Of a DNA stretch of 64,000 bases, positions 8,070 to 17,227 are shown in pieces. The stretch comes from Halobaculum litoreum (GTDB lineage Archaea; Halobacteriota; Halobacteria; Halobacteriales; Haloferacaceae), in NCBI RefSeq assembly GCF_030127125.1, contig NZ_CP126156.1:620001-684000 (forward strand), in the 5' to 3' direction. The first letter of the stretch is position 1. Each line of letters starts with the position of its first letter. Position numbers and translations under genes: made by a program. The notes beneath the pieces were generated by a model. It searched no databases, was not told where the DNA came from, and saw nothing but the letters and a program-made list of their open reading frames with translations.

Positions 8070-9107
8070 CTACCAGGTGCCGTGGAACGTGTCGAACTCC
8101 AGGTTCTCCAGCGGCTCGTTGCCCACCGCGATCTCGTACTCGCCGGGCGTGAGCATCGGCTTGTGGAAGCGGGGGCCGTCGTCGGTCGTGATGCGCGGAC
8201 AGCCGGTGTTGACGAACGCGTCGAAGTCGAAGTTGCGGAGGCGGTCCGGCGTCACCTCGTCCATCGTGATGAGGTGGGCGTTGTCGTTCTCCTCGACGAT
8301 CTCCTCGGCCTTCTCCCAGCGACCCTGCCCGATCTTCGTGCAGAAGATGACGCCGAACGTGTCGGCGTCCATCGCGCGGTGGACGGCGCCGTAGCGCTGC
8401 TTGAGGAACTTCTCGGTGTCGGCGACCTTCACGACGTTGTTGACGGGGTCGCCGATGACGACCGTCTTGTCGGGGTGTTCCATCGCGAGGCCGAGCGGGT
8501 GGAACTTCCCGCCGCCGACGTACAGTACCTGGTCGGCGTCGATGTCGGCGGAGGCGTAGTTGCAGCCGAGCACCTGCCCCTCGTGGGTGAGGCGGTCGTC
8601 GCCGCGGCGGGTGTGCACCTCGTAGCCGCGCTCCTCCAGCCAGTCGACCATGTCGCCGAAGAGGTTCATGTGCTGGGCCGTCGTGACGAGGCCCACGTCG
8701 GGGTCGTCCTCGGGGTCCGCGAGCTCCGCCAGCGACTCCTCCATGATCGGGAAGGGGTCGACGTTCGAGAACAGCGGGACGTAGATGATCTTGTCCGACT
8801 CCTTCATCGGCGAGTGGCCGAAGTGGACGAACACGTCACACCGGCGCATGAGGTAGGTGTCGAGGTCGCACGCGCCGTAGCACGGCTGCCCGGAGATGAG
8901 GTAGGTGACGTCGTCGGTCAGCTCGCGGAGGTCGTCGGCGACCGCGGGCGCGCGGCGCTTCAGCCCCTCCGGGAACTGGAGGCCGACCTTGTCGGCGTCG
9001 CGCTCCTCGACCGCCTCGACGATGCGGTCGAGTTCGTAGTCCCACTCGCGGTCGTGTTTGAGCGACATCCCCGTCTTGGTGAGGTCGCCCTCGGTCCGCT
9101 GGCTCAT
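8070..9107 (-). CDS. dph2: 2-(3-amino-3-carboxypropyl)histidine synthase (diphthamide biosynthesis)
   Basis: 345 residues, the normal length for archaeal Dph2. It transfers the 3-amino-3-carboxypropyl group of S-adenosylmethionine to a histidine of elongation factor 2, the first step of diphthamide synthesis, using a [4Fe-4S] radical mechanism. The three conserved cysteine regions are visible: QPCYGAC (Cys76 and Cys80), LGCNYAS and NTGCPRI near residue 290. ATG 9107 begins the conserved protein. Methionine adenosyltransferase, which makes its cosubstrate, is also in this window at 15334. Confidence 0.95.
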   Translation of the reverse strand: MSQRTEGDLTKTGMSLKHDREWDYELDRIVEAVEERDADKVGLQFPEGLKRRAPAVADDLRELTDDVTYLISGQPCYGACDLDTYLMRRCDVFVHFGHSPMKESDKIIYVPLFSNVDPFPIMEESLAELADPEDDPDVGLVTTAQHMNLFGDMVDWLEERGYEVHTRRGDDRLTHEGQVLGCNYASADIDADQVLYVGGGKFHPLGLAMEHPDKTVVIGDPVNNVVKVADTEKFLKQRYGAVHRAMDADTFGVIFCTKIGQGRWEKAEEIVEENDNAHLITMDEVTPDRLRNFDFDAFVNTGCPRITTDDGPRFHKPMLTPGEYEIAVGNEPLENLEFDTFHGTW

Positions 9108-9218
9108 TGCACCCGGATACCGACTGGAGCCGGTTAAGCGGCGCGCTCCACGAACACCCGCGAGAACGCCTCGCACGGCGCCGATACCGCCTTGTCGAAC
9201 GCCGCCGCATCCCGAGGC

Positions 9219-10165
9219 GTGACCGGACACCGCTTCCACGTCGTCGACGTGTTCACCCGCGGCGGCGAGCGCTTCACCGGCAACCAACTGGCCGTGTTCC
9301 ACGACGCCGCCGACGTCGACGCCGCGGCGGCGCTCGCGCTCACCCGCGAGACGAACTTCTCCGAGTGCACCTTCGTCGACGGGCCCCGCGCCGACGACGG
9401 GGACGGGGCCGGCTACGACGTGCGGATCTTCGACCCGGCCGAGGAGATCCCGTTCGCGGGCCACCCGACGCTCGGCACGGCCGCGGTCCTGCGCGAACTC
9501 GTCGGCGGTGGCGGTGGCGGTGGAGTTAGCGAGCGCGACACCGGCGACCCGCCCGACGGCCCGCCGGACGACCTCACCCTCCATCTCGGCGTCGGCCCGA
9601 TCGACGTGTGGGTCGAGGCGCGCGACGGCCGCGAGGAGTACTGGATGCGACAGATCACCCCGGACCTCGGCGGCAGCGTCGCGCCCGAACTGGTCGCCCC
9701 CGCGCTCGGCCTCGACGCCGCTGACGTCGACCGCCGCGCGCCCGTTCGGTCGGTGTCGACCGGGCTCCCGACGCTGGTCGTCCCCCTCACGTCGGTCGCG
9801 GCCGTCGAGCGGGCCGCGACGACCGACCCCGCCTACACCGACCTGCTCGACGCGGTCGGCGAGCACAACCTCCTCGTCGTCGCGCGCGGCGGCGTCGACG
9901 GCGGCGACCTCCACGCCCGGGTGTTCGCCGACTACGCCGGCGTCCCCGAGGACCCCGCGACCGGGTCGGCGGCCGGCTGTCTCGCCGGCTGGCTGCTCGA
10001 ACACGGGTGGCTCGGCGACGGGCCGGTCGCGGCGACGGTCGAACAGGGGTACGAACTGGGCCGCCCCTCCCGCCTCCGGATCCGCGCCGAGCGCGACGTG
10101 GACGGCGCCCCCGCGGTCGAGGTGGGGGCGGCGTCGTCCCCGTCGCCGAGGGACGACTGTTGTAG
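9219..10165 (+). CDS. PhzF family isomerase/epimerase, C-terminal frameshift
   Basis: PhzF/diaminopimelate-epimerase-fold protein. It shows the family signature FTGNQLAV (near residue 25), the NFSECTF segment with the catalytic Glu, GHPTLG, and the C-terminal DPATGSAAG loop. Homology begins right at GTG 9219. Near 10124-10128 a run of five G shifts the frame. Adding one G gives the ordinary ending VEVGGGVVPVAEGRLL and a stop at 10163-10165, about 315 residues. As given, the frame reads on to 10298 into the convergent exchanger gene with an Arg/His-rich tail, which is not believable. Substrate unknown. Confidence 0.8.
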
Positions 10166-10187
10166 CGCCGGCGGCCGAACGCGCGGC

Positions 10188-11207
10188 TCACACGCCCGGC
10201 ACCAGCCGCGTCACGCCGAGCGTCTCCAACACCATCCACACGAGGAACACGCCGTACATGGCGAGCAACGCGATCGCCTCGGGCCGGTCCAGCTCTAAGT
10301 CCGTCCGCGTGACGACGAGGAACCCGAGCGTCGCGATCGTCAGGAAGCCCATCATCGGGACGGCCGTGCCGAAGTCGAGGTCGATGCGCCCGCCGGGCAC
10401 GAGTAACACGCCGACCGGGACGGCCACCAGGAGGTCGAAGGTGTTGCTCCCGAGCACGTTCGCGAGGCTCGTCGGCCCGCGGCCGGCCTCGGCCGCCCGC
10501 ACCGAGACGACGGTGTCCGGCAGGCTGGTCCCGGCGGCGACGACGGTCAGCCCCCAGACGGCCGAGGGGACGCCGAGGGCGGCCTCCAGCGACACCGCCG
10601 CCTCGACGAGCGCCTCGACGCCGACGAGGATGCCGAGGATCGACCCGACGAGGAGCAGCCACTGCCGGCCCGCGTCCACGTCGTCGACGTCGGGAGCGTC
10701 GTAGTCGGACACGTCCTGCGCTTGGATGAACAGGTACACCGCGTACAGCCCGAGCGGGATGAGCGCCAGCGGTCGCGTCAGCGTCGAGACGAGCCCGTCG
10801 GCGACCGGCTGTGGGGTGTAGATCACCCCGAGCGAGAAGGTGAGCAACAGGACCGCGACCGCGAGCATGTAGAACTGCGTCTCCTTGTACACGACGTCGC
10901 GGTCGGCGCGGAGCCCGCGGCCGCGGAGCGCGCTCCACCCCGGGATGACGAGGATGTTGAACACCGCCGAGCCGACGATGGCGCCCACCCCGAGGTCGAA
11001 GTTGTCGTACAGCAACACCGAGAACACGACGCTCGTCAGTTCCGGGAACGACGAGCCGATGGCGGCGATCACCGCGCCCTGCACGACCGCGGGGAGGCCG
11101 TAGTGGGCGCCGAGGCGCTCGCTCGCGGATTCGAGGCGGCCGCCGGCGACCCAGACGATCGCCGTTCCCACGGCGATGAGCCCGACCGCGGCGAGGACTG
11201 AGACCAT
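10188..11207 (-). CDS. Sodium/calcium exchanger (CaCA family)
   Basis: 339 residues, about ten membrane spans. The two inverted alpha-repeats that form the ion pathway are clear: alpha-1 AAIGSSFPELTSVVFS followed by GSAVFNI, and alpha-2 VVAAGTSLPDTVVSV followed by LGSNTFDLLV. They carry the conserved Glu in the first repeat and Asp in the second. A charged cytoplasmic loop (DVSDYDAPDVDDVDAG) lies between the halves. It probably extrudes Ca2+ or exchanges another cation for Na+. ATG 11207 immediately precedes the first span. Confidence 0.92.
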   Translation of the reverse strand: MVSVLAAVGLIAVGTAIVWVAGGRLESASERLGAHYGLPAVVQGAVIAAIGSSFPELTSVVFSVLLYDNFDLGVGAIVGSAVFNILVIPGWSALRGRGLRADRDVVYKETQFYMLAVAVLLLTFSLGVIYTPQPVADGLVSTLTRPLALIPLGLYAVYLFIQAQDVSDYDAPDVDDVDAGRQWLLLVGSILGILVGVEALVEAAVSLEAALGVPSAVWGLTVVAAGTSLPDTVVSVRAAEAGRGPTSLANVLGSNTFDLLVAVPVGVLLVPGGRIDLDFGTAVPMMGFLTIATLGFLVVTRTDLELDRPEAIALLAMYGVFLVWMVLETLGVTRLVPGV

Positions 11208-11250
11208 ACCGGTCGGCCGGCCGCCGAGGTCGAAAACCCTCCGACTCCGA

Positions 11251-11877
11251 CTACGCGATGTCGCGGGAGGTGTCGATGGCGACCTGCTCCTCGAGCTTCA
11301 GCTTCACCGTCTCGTCGAGCGCGCGCCCGCCGCGGAACTTCGGCACGGCCAGCTTGTTCACCACGTCCGTCCCGCGGATCTCGGTGTCGAGGTCCCAGAC
11401 GACGTCGGCGACGTGCTCGGTCATCCCGCGGTTCACGGGCTCGTCGCGCCCCTTCATCGCGTGGAGGAAGGCGACGCTGCCCGTGTTCACCATCGCGGTC
11501 TGCAGCTCGGTGAGGAACCGCCGGTAGCGCGAGCGGTCGGTCCGCTCCAGCGGGTCGACCACGTCGACGATGAGGTTCGCCCGCTCGGGGAGCGCCCCGA
11601 CGAGCCGGTTGGCGGCGTCCAGCGGCGCGTCGCCGCCGATGTCGCGCACCGTCGGGGTGCCCACCCGCGAGCGCGTGCGGTCCAGCGCGTCCCGCACCGC
11701 CTGGTCCGACCGCATCGTCGTGAGGTACAGCGTGCCGCGCGCCGCCGTCAGCTCGTACAACAGCAGCTCCGACTGGCTGGCCGGGTCCGCGGAGAAGGAG
11801 ACGATGCTGCCCGCCGGGATCCCGCCGTCGAACCGACGGTCGAGCACCTCGATCCCGGTCGACAGCCGCTCCTGCAT
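11251..11877 (-). CDS. RecA/KaiC-superfamily protein with degenerate P-loop
   Basis: 208 residues with the fold of haloarchaeal RAD55/KaiC-like proteins. The N-terminus STGIEVLDRRFDGGIPAGS is the typical lead-in to a KaiC Walker A. The Walker A itself reads SADPASQSELLL, without the invariant Gly-Lys-Ser/Thr, so ATP hydrolysis is doubtful. A Walker-B-like strand (LIVDVVDPLE) remains. It ends with EEQVAIDTSRDIA. It lies 37 nt downstream of the MinD-like gene on the same strand, probably co-transcribed. Likely a regulatory or assembly partner; function not known. Confidence 0.8.
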   Translation of the reverse strand: MQERLSTGIEVLDRRFDGGIPAGSIVSFSADPASQSELLLYELTAARGTLYLTTMRSDQAVRDALDRTRSRVGTPTVRDIGGDAPLDAANRLVGALPERANLIVDVVDPLERTDRSRYRRFLTELQTAMVNTGSVAFLHAMKGRDEPVNRGMTEHVADVVWDLDTEIRGTDVVNKLAVPKFRGGRALDETVKLKLEEQVAIDTSRDIA

Positions 11878-11914
11878 GCGACACACTGACGAACCGCTGT
11901 GTGATAATCGTTTC

Positions 11915-12581
11915 TCACGCGATCCGACGGGATTTTTCCGGGACCGCCGCCGTCCCCGCCAGCGCCGTCGCGAGCGCGTCGTACGTCGATTCGATCCGTT
12001 CCGACCCCACGACCGGCGGGTCGACCCGCGGCACCGTCGCGAGGACACGACAGCCCAGCAGGGCCGACAGCCCCGGCGGCGCGACCGTCGCGCGGGAGAC
12101 CACCGCGCCGACGACGGGCGTCCCCAGTCGCCGGGCGACGGCGACGGTCTTCGCCGTGTCCCGCGCCGCGGCCGCGCACGCCTCGGTGACGACGAGGACG
12201 CCGTCGGCGGCGCGCAGCGGGGCGACGGCGTCGGACGCGGCGCCCGCCGGACAGTCGACGAGGACGGCCGTCTCCGCCGGGGGTCGGCGGCGACCGCGCG
12301 GAACAGCCGGCCGGGGTCGACGTCGTCGGGGCCGCCGGCGCCGGGAGTAGTAGGCCGTCCGCCGTCCCGTCGACCGGAACCGCGGCGTCGAGCGGGCCGG
12401 CGCCCCCGCCGTCGAGCGCGGCCGTCCGCCGCGGGCCGCCGACGAGCGCGCCCAGATCCGGCAGGTCCCAGTCGCCGTCGACCGCGAGCGTCGGCCGGCC
12501 CCGCCGACCGAACGCCCGCGCCAGTTCGACCGTCGCGGTCGTCTTCCCCGTGCCGCCCTTGCCGCTCGCGATGGCCAACAC
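11915..12581 (-). CDS. MinD/ParA-like P-loop ATPase, two frameshifts
   Basis: The N-terminus is a deviant Walker A (ASGKGGTGKTTATVELA) with the signature lysine of MinD/ParA/Mrp proteins, followed by DGDWDLPDLG. The middle and C-terminus (TAVLVDCPAGAASDAV, GVLVVTEACAAAARDTAKT, VVGAVVSRAT) continue the family fold but in another frame. Two single-base losses restore one protein of about 222 residues: one near 12328-12335, giving PAGPDDVDPGRLF, and one in the five-G run at 12279-12283, giving AADPPAETAVLVDCP. Likely a membrane- or DNA-associated positioning ATPase working with the RecA-like protein downstream. Confidence 0.8.
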
Positions 12582-12688
12582 GGGGACGCTGTGTCGCTAT
12601 CCGGTTTCAACGCTCGCGTCGCCGGCGCCGCCGCTGTCCGACGGGCGCGCGGAGAACGGGGGTCGCCGACGCCGCGGGCCGGTGCCGG

Positions 12689-13087
12689 TCAGTCCTGACA
12701 GCAGCCGCCGGCCTCGCCGCCGAAGTCGACGAGCAGTTCCGCCGAGATGGCCTCGTTGAGCCGTTCGAGGCGGTCTCGGAGCTCGTCTTGCGCTTCGACG
12801 TACTCCTTCATCACCGGGAGCGCGTGGAGTTCCTGTTGGGCGGCCTGCACCTTCTCGAGCGTCTCCTGGTCGGCGCGGCCGGCCTGCCGCGCCATCGCGA
12901 ACTCCTGGCGGAGCTGTTCGAACTCGGAGATGCGCTCCTGTGCTTCCTCGTCGGCCTGCACCGCCGCCTTCGCCTCCTCGAAGCGCCGGTACGTCGGCGT
13001 GTCGGCGATGGCGTCGCCGAGTTCGCGCGCGAGGGCCTCGACCGAGTCGTCCGTCGCCGCCTCCGGGGCGTCGGTCTCGATGCTCAT
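12689..13087 (-). CDS. YlbF/YmcA family protein (DUF964)
   Basis: 132 residues, almost all helical. The core (RRFEEAKAAVQADEEAQERI, then FEQLRQEFAMARQAG) matches the YlbF/YmcA family, which in bacteria forms a complex with YaaT that affects RNA turnover and development. Bacterial members can carry Fe-S clusters via cysteines; here a Cys pair sits at the C-terminus in GGCCQD, a possible metal site. ATG 13087 is the only sensible start. The archaeal role is unknown. Confidence 0.8.
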   Translation of the reverse strand: MSIETDAPEAATDDSVEALARELGDAIADTPTYRRFEEAKAAVQADEEAQERISEFEQLRQEFAMARQAGRADQETLEKVQAAQQELHALPVMKEYVEAQDELRDRLERLNEAISAELLVDFGGEAGGCCQD

Positions 13088-13160
13088 ACCTGGGGTAGGA
13101 ATCGGCGGCTGTTAAGCCCCGCGACTGGGGATCCGCGCGGTCGCGGCGGCCGTCGCCCCC

Positions 13161-13421
13161 TCACACGACCGCGGCGTACGCCGCCGCCGCGAGCGTGACG
13201 AGCACGACGAGGACGATCCAGTTGCGGGCGGTGTCGACCGCGCCGTACGGACCGCCCTTCCGGCTGAAGAGGTACGCGAAGTAGACGACCAGCGGCGCCA
13301 GCCGCAGCGGCGTCGACACCGCGATGCCGACCAGGAGGTCGACGCCGACGGTGAGGACGAGCGCGCCGGCGGCGGCCGCGCCGGCCACCGTGAGGTCCTC
13401 GCGGGCGTCGTCGAGATCCAT
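13161..13421 (-). CDS. Small membrane protein (86 aa)
   Basis: Two to three predicted membrane spans (about 12-35, 40-52 and 64-84) separated by a short basic loop, FSRKGGPYG. The acidic N-terminus DLDDAREDL is probably cytoplasmic. No family recognised. It stands between ylbF and the FKBP gene on the same strand. Confidence 0.65.
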   Translation of the reverse strand: MDLDDAREDLTVAGAAAAGALVLTVGVDLLVGIAVSTPLRLAPLVVYFAYLFSRKGGPYGAVDTARNWIVLVVLVTLAAAAYAAVV

Positions 13422-13522
13422 CTACACGCCGGGTGGACCGATCGGAAGTAATCGGTGTCGGTTCGCGGTCGGGTCGGCGCCGGGTCGGTCGCGCCGACCT
13501 GGCCGACCGGGGACGCGGGGCG

Positions 13523-14539
13523 TTACTCCTCGGCGTCCTCGAGCTCCTCGACGAGCTCGTCGGCGTCGACGTCGACGTCGTCCATGTCCACGTCGTCGAG
13601 GGCCTCCTCGATGTCCTCGCCGCCCATGCCGCCGCCCATACCGCCCATCATGCCGCCCATGCCGCCCATCATGCCGCCGGAGCCGTCGATGACCTCCTCG
13701 ACGACGACGCGGTCGAGGTCGAGGCGGCCCATGATGTCCTGGGCGATCTGCTGCTTGGAGAACATCCACTGCTGGTTCATCTGCATCATCGGGGTGGCCT
13801 CGATGTACAGCGTGCGGCGCTCGACCTCCTCGGTCTCGGTCTCCTTGTCGACCTCGCCGGTCTCCTCGTCGGTCTCGACGGTGACGGGGACCTCCTGCTC
13901 GACGGTCTCGACCTCGATGCGGACCTCGGGGGCCTCCTGGAGGTACATCCCGAGCAGGCCGGCGGCCTGCTCCTCCTCGTCGTCGACGACGCCGAGGATC
14001 TCGTACTCGTACTCCAGGTCGTCGCCCGCCAGCGGGTGGTTGAAGTCGACGCGCGAGCGCCCGCCGATGACCGTCTCGACGTACCCCTGCTCGCCGTCGA
14101 TGGTGACCTGCGCGCCGGGGTAGCGGTCGTCCTCCGGGATCTTCTCGGCGCTCACCGTGCGCACGTCGTCGGGGTCGAACTCGCCGAACGCCTCCGCGGC
14201 GGGGACGACGACGGTGTTGCCGTCGCCGACCGCCTTGCCGAGCAGGTCCTCGTCGACGGAGTCGAACACGTGCCCCTCGCCGACGACGACGGTTCGCGGG
14301 GAGAAATCGTACTCGTCGTCGTCGATGCCGGCCTCCTCGGCGACCTCCTTGCGCGTGGTGTCGACGACGCGACCCTCCTCGTCGCCCTCGGTCGCGGTGC
14401 GGACGGTGTAGTCCAGCCGGACGAAGTCGCCGTTCTGGATCCCGTCGGTGGACTCCTCGGTCTCGGACTCGGCGTCCTCGCTCGCCTCATCGCCGGCGTC
14501 GGCGGCCTCGGCCGCCTCCGCCTGCTCTTCTTCGCTCAT
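13523..14539 (-). CDS. slyD: FKBP-type peptidyl-prolyl isomerase (SlyD-like) with Gly/Met-rich tail
   Basis: 338 residues, longer than bacterial SlyD. An acidic extension (1-32) is followed by an FKBP domain (GDFVRLDYTVR, then an insert-in-flap region and NHPLAGDDLEYEYEILGV, the closing FKBP strand). Next is a domain of about 90 residues (EVRIEVETVEQEVPVTVETD to YIEATP) seen in long archaeal FKBPs, and a tail GGMMGGMGGMMGGMGGGMGG followed by acidic helices. It catalyses prolyl isomerisation and acts as a chaperone. The Met-rich run could bind metal or act as a sticky chaperone surface. ATG 14539 is supported by a TATA-like ctgttaag near 14561-14571. Confidence 0.9.
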   Translation of the reverse strand: MSEEEQAEAAEAADAGDEASEDAESETEESTDGIQNGDFVRLDYTVRTATEGDEEGRVVDTTRKEVAEEAGIDDDEYDFSPRTVVVGEGHVFDSVDEDLLGKAVGDGNTVVVPAAEAFGEFDPDDVRTVSAEKIPEDDRYPGAQVTIDGEQGYVETVIGGRSRVDFNHPLAGDDLEYEYEILGVVDDEEEQAAGLLGMYLQEAPEVRIEVETVEQEVPVTVETDEETGEVDKETETEEVERRTLYIEATPMMQMNQQWMFSKQQIAQDIMGRLDLDRVVVEEVIDGSGGMMGGMGGMMGGMGGGMGGEDIEEALDDVDMDDVDVDADELVEELEDAEE

Positions 14540-14673
14540 GTGCCCACCGTCGCTCGTCCGCTTCTTAACAGTCACGTTTCGGTCGGACGGCCCACAGGAC
14601 CCGTGATCGACGGACGGCGCGACGATCGGCCGGTCGCGCCACCCTTTTCCTCGCCCGGTACGACCGCCGCGAT

Positions 14674-15249
14674 ATGTACGAGGTGGAGGTGAAGGTCCGC
14701 GCCGACCACGACGCCGTCCGCGCCCGGCTCGACGCCGTCGGCGCCGAGCACACCCGGCGGGTCGAGCAGGTCGACACCTACTACGACGCCCCGCACCGCG
14801 ACTTCGCGGAGACCGACGAGGCCCTCCGGCTCCGACGCGAGACGGTCCGCGAGGCGTCGGGCGACGACGGCCACGACGGGCGCGAGGGTCGAACCGAGAC
14901 GCGGGTGACGTACAAGGGCCCCCTCGTCGAGGCCGCGTCGAAGACCCGCGAGGAGTTCGAGACAGCCGTCGCGGACGCCGGGGCCGTCGAGGGCATCCTC
15001 GCCGGGCTGGGGTTCGAGCCGGCCGCCACCGTCGAGAAGGAGCGCGACTGCTACGCCGTCGACGGCTACACCGTCACCGTCGACGCCGTCGCCGGGGTCG
15101 GGGAGTTCGTCGAGGTCGAACGCGAGGCCGCCGAGGCGGACATCGAGGCGGCGCGGGAGGGCGCGTACGCCGTCCTCCGGGAGCTCGGTCTCGACCCCGA
15201 CGACCAGATCCTGACCTCCTACCTCGGCCTCCTGTTGGAGGGGCAATAG
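14674..15249 (+). CDS. cyaB: CYTH domain protein, class IV adenylate cyclase-like (CyaB)
   Basis: 191 residues. The defining ExExK motif is EVEVK at residues 3-7. Basic strands lining the tunnel (LRLRRETV, TRVTYKGPL, KTREEFE) and the EKERDCY/GEFVEVE pairs follow in the order of CyaB-type CYTH proteins. In archaea this class is annotated as adenylate cyclase or thiamine/tri-phosphatase; the sequence cannot decide between cyclase and triphosphatase activity. Start ATG 14674 leaves no N-terminal extension. Confidence 0.88.
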   Translation: MYEVEVKVRADHDAVRARLDAVGAEHTRRVEQVDTYYDAPHRDFAETDEALRLRRETVREASGDDGHDGREGRTETRVTYKGPLVEAASKTREEFETAVADAGAVEGILAGLGFEPAATVEKERDCYAVDGYTVTVDAVAGVGEFVEVEREAAEADIEAAREGAYAVLRELGLDPDDQILTSYLGLLLEGQ

Positions 15250-15301
15250 TCGCCGGAGAATACCTCAGAGTTATCTCCGTGCCCCGGACTGTTTTCGCAA
15301 G

Positions 15302-15307
15302 TTATAG
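15302..15307 (+). promoter_or_regulatory. TATA-like box of the methionine adenosyltransferase gene
   Basis: The AT-rich hexamer ttatag, in an otherwise G+C-rich background, is centred 29 nt before ATG 15334, the spacing expected for a leaderless haloarchaeal transcript. Confidence 0.6.
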
Positions 15308-15333
15308 TGCGACCGGTGTCCTCACGCCGGACA

Positions 15334-16560
15334 ATGAGGAACATCCAGGTCTCCGAGCTCGACCGGCGCGCGGTCGAGGACCAGGAGGTAGAGATCGTCG
15401 AGCGGAAGGGGATCGGCCACCCCGACTCCATCTGCGACGGCATCGCCGAGGCCGTCTCCCGCGGCCTCTCGCAGCTGTACCTCGACCGCGTCGGGCACGT
15501 GCTCCACTACAACACCGACGAGACGCAGTTGGTCGCGGGCCGCGCGGCCCCCGCCTACGGCGGCGGCGAGGTGCTCGACCCGATCTACGTGCTCGTCGTC
15601 GGCCGCGCGACGAAGGAGTACGAGTTGGAGACGGACGACGGCCGGACGCGCGAACTCACCCTCCCCGTCGAGCGCGTCGCGCTGGAGTCGGCCCGCGACT
15701 ACGTCGAGGAGCACGTCCCCGAGCTCGAGGTGGGCTCGGACATCGTGATCGACGTCGACCTCGGCGAGGGCTCGGGCGACCTGCAGGACGTGTTCGGCGA
15801 GGACGACGTGCAGGTGCCGATGGCGAACGACACCTCCTTCGGCGTCGGCCACGCGCCGCTCACGGAGACCGAGCGGATCGTGCTGGAGGCCGAGCGCGAA
15901 CTGAACGGCGCGTACGCCGCGGACAACCCCGAACTCGGGCAGGACGTGAAGATCATGGGCAAGCGCGAGGGCGACGTCATCGACATCACCGTCGCCGCCG
16001 CGATGATCGACGCCCACATCGCCGACCAGGCGGAGTACGTGGCGGCGACCGAGCGCGTCGAGGCGTTCGTCACCGACCTCGCGCAGTCGCACACCGACCG
16101 CGAGGTGCACGTCGACGTGAACACCGCCGACGACCTCGAGGAGGGCTCCATCTACCTCACGACGACCGGCACCTCCGCCGAGCAGGGCGACGACGGCTCC
16201 GTCGGCCGCGGCAACCGCGCCAACGGGCTCATCACGCCGAACCGCCCGATGAGCATGGAGGCGACCTCTGGCAAGAACCCGGTGAACCACATCGGGAAGA
16301 TCTACAACCTCCTGTCGACGGACATCGCCGAGGCCGTCACCCAGGAGGTCGACGGCATCCGCGACCTGCAGGTCCGGCTCCTCTCGCAGATCGGCCGGCC
16401 GATCGACCGGCCGCACGTCGCCGACGCGCAGGTCGTCACCGAGGAGGGCGTCGCCGTCTCCGACATCGAGGAGGAAGCGACCGCGATCATCGACGAGCGC
16501 CTCGCCAACGTCACCGACGTGACCCGCCGGGTCATCGAGGGCGAGCTGTCGACGTTCTGA
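15334..16560 (+). CDS. mat: S-adenosylmethionine synthetase, archaeal type
   Basis: 408 residues, typical of archaeal MAT (unlike the bacterial MetK sequence family). It makes S-adenosylmethionine from methionine and ATP. Conserved features are [17 protein letters not shown] near the N-terminus, the NTDETQL segment, [23 protein letters not shown], the Gly-rich [16 protein letters not shown] loop, and the [14 protein letters not shown] signature. ATG 15334 is preceded by a TATA box (15302). S-adenosylmethionine feeds dph2 and fibrillarin, both in this window. Confidence 0.97.
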   Translation: MRNIQVSELDRRAVEDQEVEIVERKGIGHPDSICDGIAEAVSRGLSQLYLDRVGHVLHYNTDETQLVAGRAAPAYGGGEVLDPIYVLVVGRATKEYELETDDGRTRELTLPVERVALESARDYVEEHVPELEVGSDIVIDVDLGEGSGDLQDVFGEDDVQVPMANDTSFGVGHAPLTETERIVLEAERELNGAYAADNPELGQDVKIMGKREGDVIDITVAAAMIDAHIADQAEYVAATERVEAFVTDLAQSHTDREVHVDVNTADDLEEGSIYLTTTGTSAEQGDDGSVGRGNRANGLITPNRPMSMEATSGKNPVNHIGKIYNLLSTDIAEAVTQEVDGIRDLQVRLLSQIGRPIDRPHVADAQVVTEEGVAVSDIEEEATAIIDERLANVTDVTRRVIEGELSTF

Positions 16561-16700
16561 GGGGGCGCACCCCACCGGTTTTCGAGTGTGTCTGACGCCG
16601 AGCGGACGCGCCGGCGAGCGCGGGGGGCTCCGCTCGGCCGTCGGCGCCGCTCGGGCGGGGGGAGTGTCGGTCTCGGAGAGGCCGTCCGGGAGGCGGCTCC

Positions 16701-17075
16701 TCAGACCGCGCCGAGTTCGCGCGCGAGGTACGTCGCGATGTCGGTGTCGGCCGACTCGACGAAGCGGGCGACCTCCGCGCCGTCCCGGAAGACGACCACC
16801 GTGGGGATGTGCGTGACGCCGTACTCGTCCATGCCGGGCCCCCGCTTCTCGCCGTCGACCTTCTCGACGGGGAACTGCTCGACGCGCTCGCCGGGCACGC
16901 CGGCCGCCGCGAGCGCGGCCGCGAACCGCGGCAGTTGCCCGGTGCAGTCGGGACACCAGTCGCCGCCCCACACCTTGTACGTCAGGTCGTCGTCGCCGAG
17001 GGCGGCGACCACGTCGGCGTTCGCGTCGGCGTCGAAGCCGTCGCCCGGTTCCATCGTCGAGAGGCTCGCACTCAT
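16701..17075 (-). CDS. Thioredoxin family protein (CPDC active site)
   Basis: 124 residues with a thioredoxin fold. The redox motif WCPDC spans residues 40-44 and the cis-proline region reads THIPTVVVF. The extended spacing before the motif and the Pro-Asp dipeptide differ from classic CGPC thioredoxin and suggest a specialised reductase. No signal peptide, so cytoplasmic. Divergent from cysK, 152 nt apart, in a small thiol-related neighbourhood. ATG 17075 is preferred; ATG 17054 is an alternative. Confidence 0.87.
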   Translation of the reverse strand: MSASLSTMEPGDGFDADANADVVAALGDDDLTYKVWGGDWCPDCTGQLPRFAAALAAAGVPGERVEQFPVEKVDGEKRGPGMDEYGVTHIPTVVVFRDGAEVARFVESADTDIATYLARELGAV

Positions 17076-17227
17076 GCCCGACAGTGGGGCTGGACGGCGG
17101 TTAAGCGCGACGCCGGCGGCAGATCCGACGGTGCGGCGTGACGGGCCGGCCGCGCTCGTGCGCCGCGACCGCCGGACGGCTTGCCGTCGACGCGAGGCCC
17201 TTTAGTCGCGACGCGAGTAGCGTGGGT

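Noticed and set aside
9134-9370. Minus-strand open frame over the phzF start
   Set aside because: No domain, Ala/Ser-rich, fully inside the phzF gene.
10165-10298. Extended C-terminus of PhzF
   Set aside because: The Arg/His/Pro-rich tail follows a frame shift and overlaps the convergent exchanger gene.
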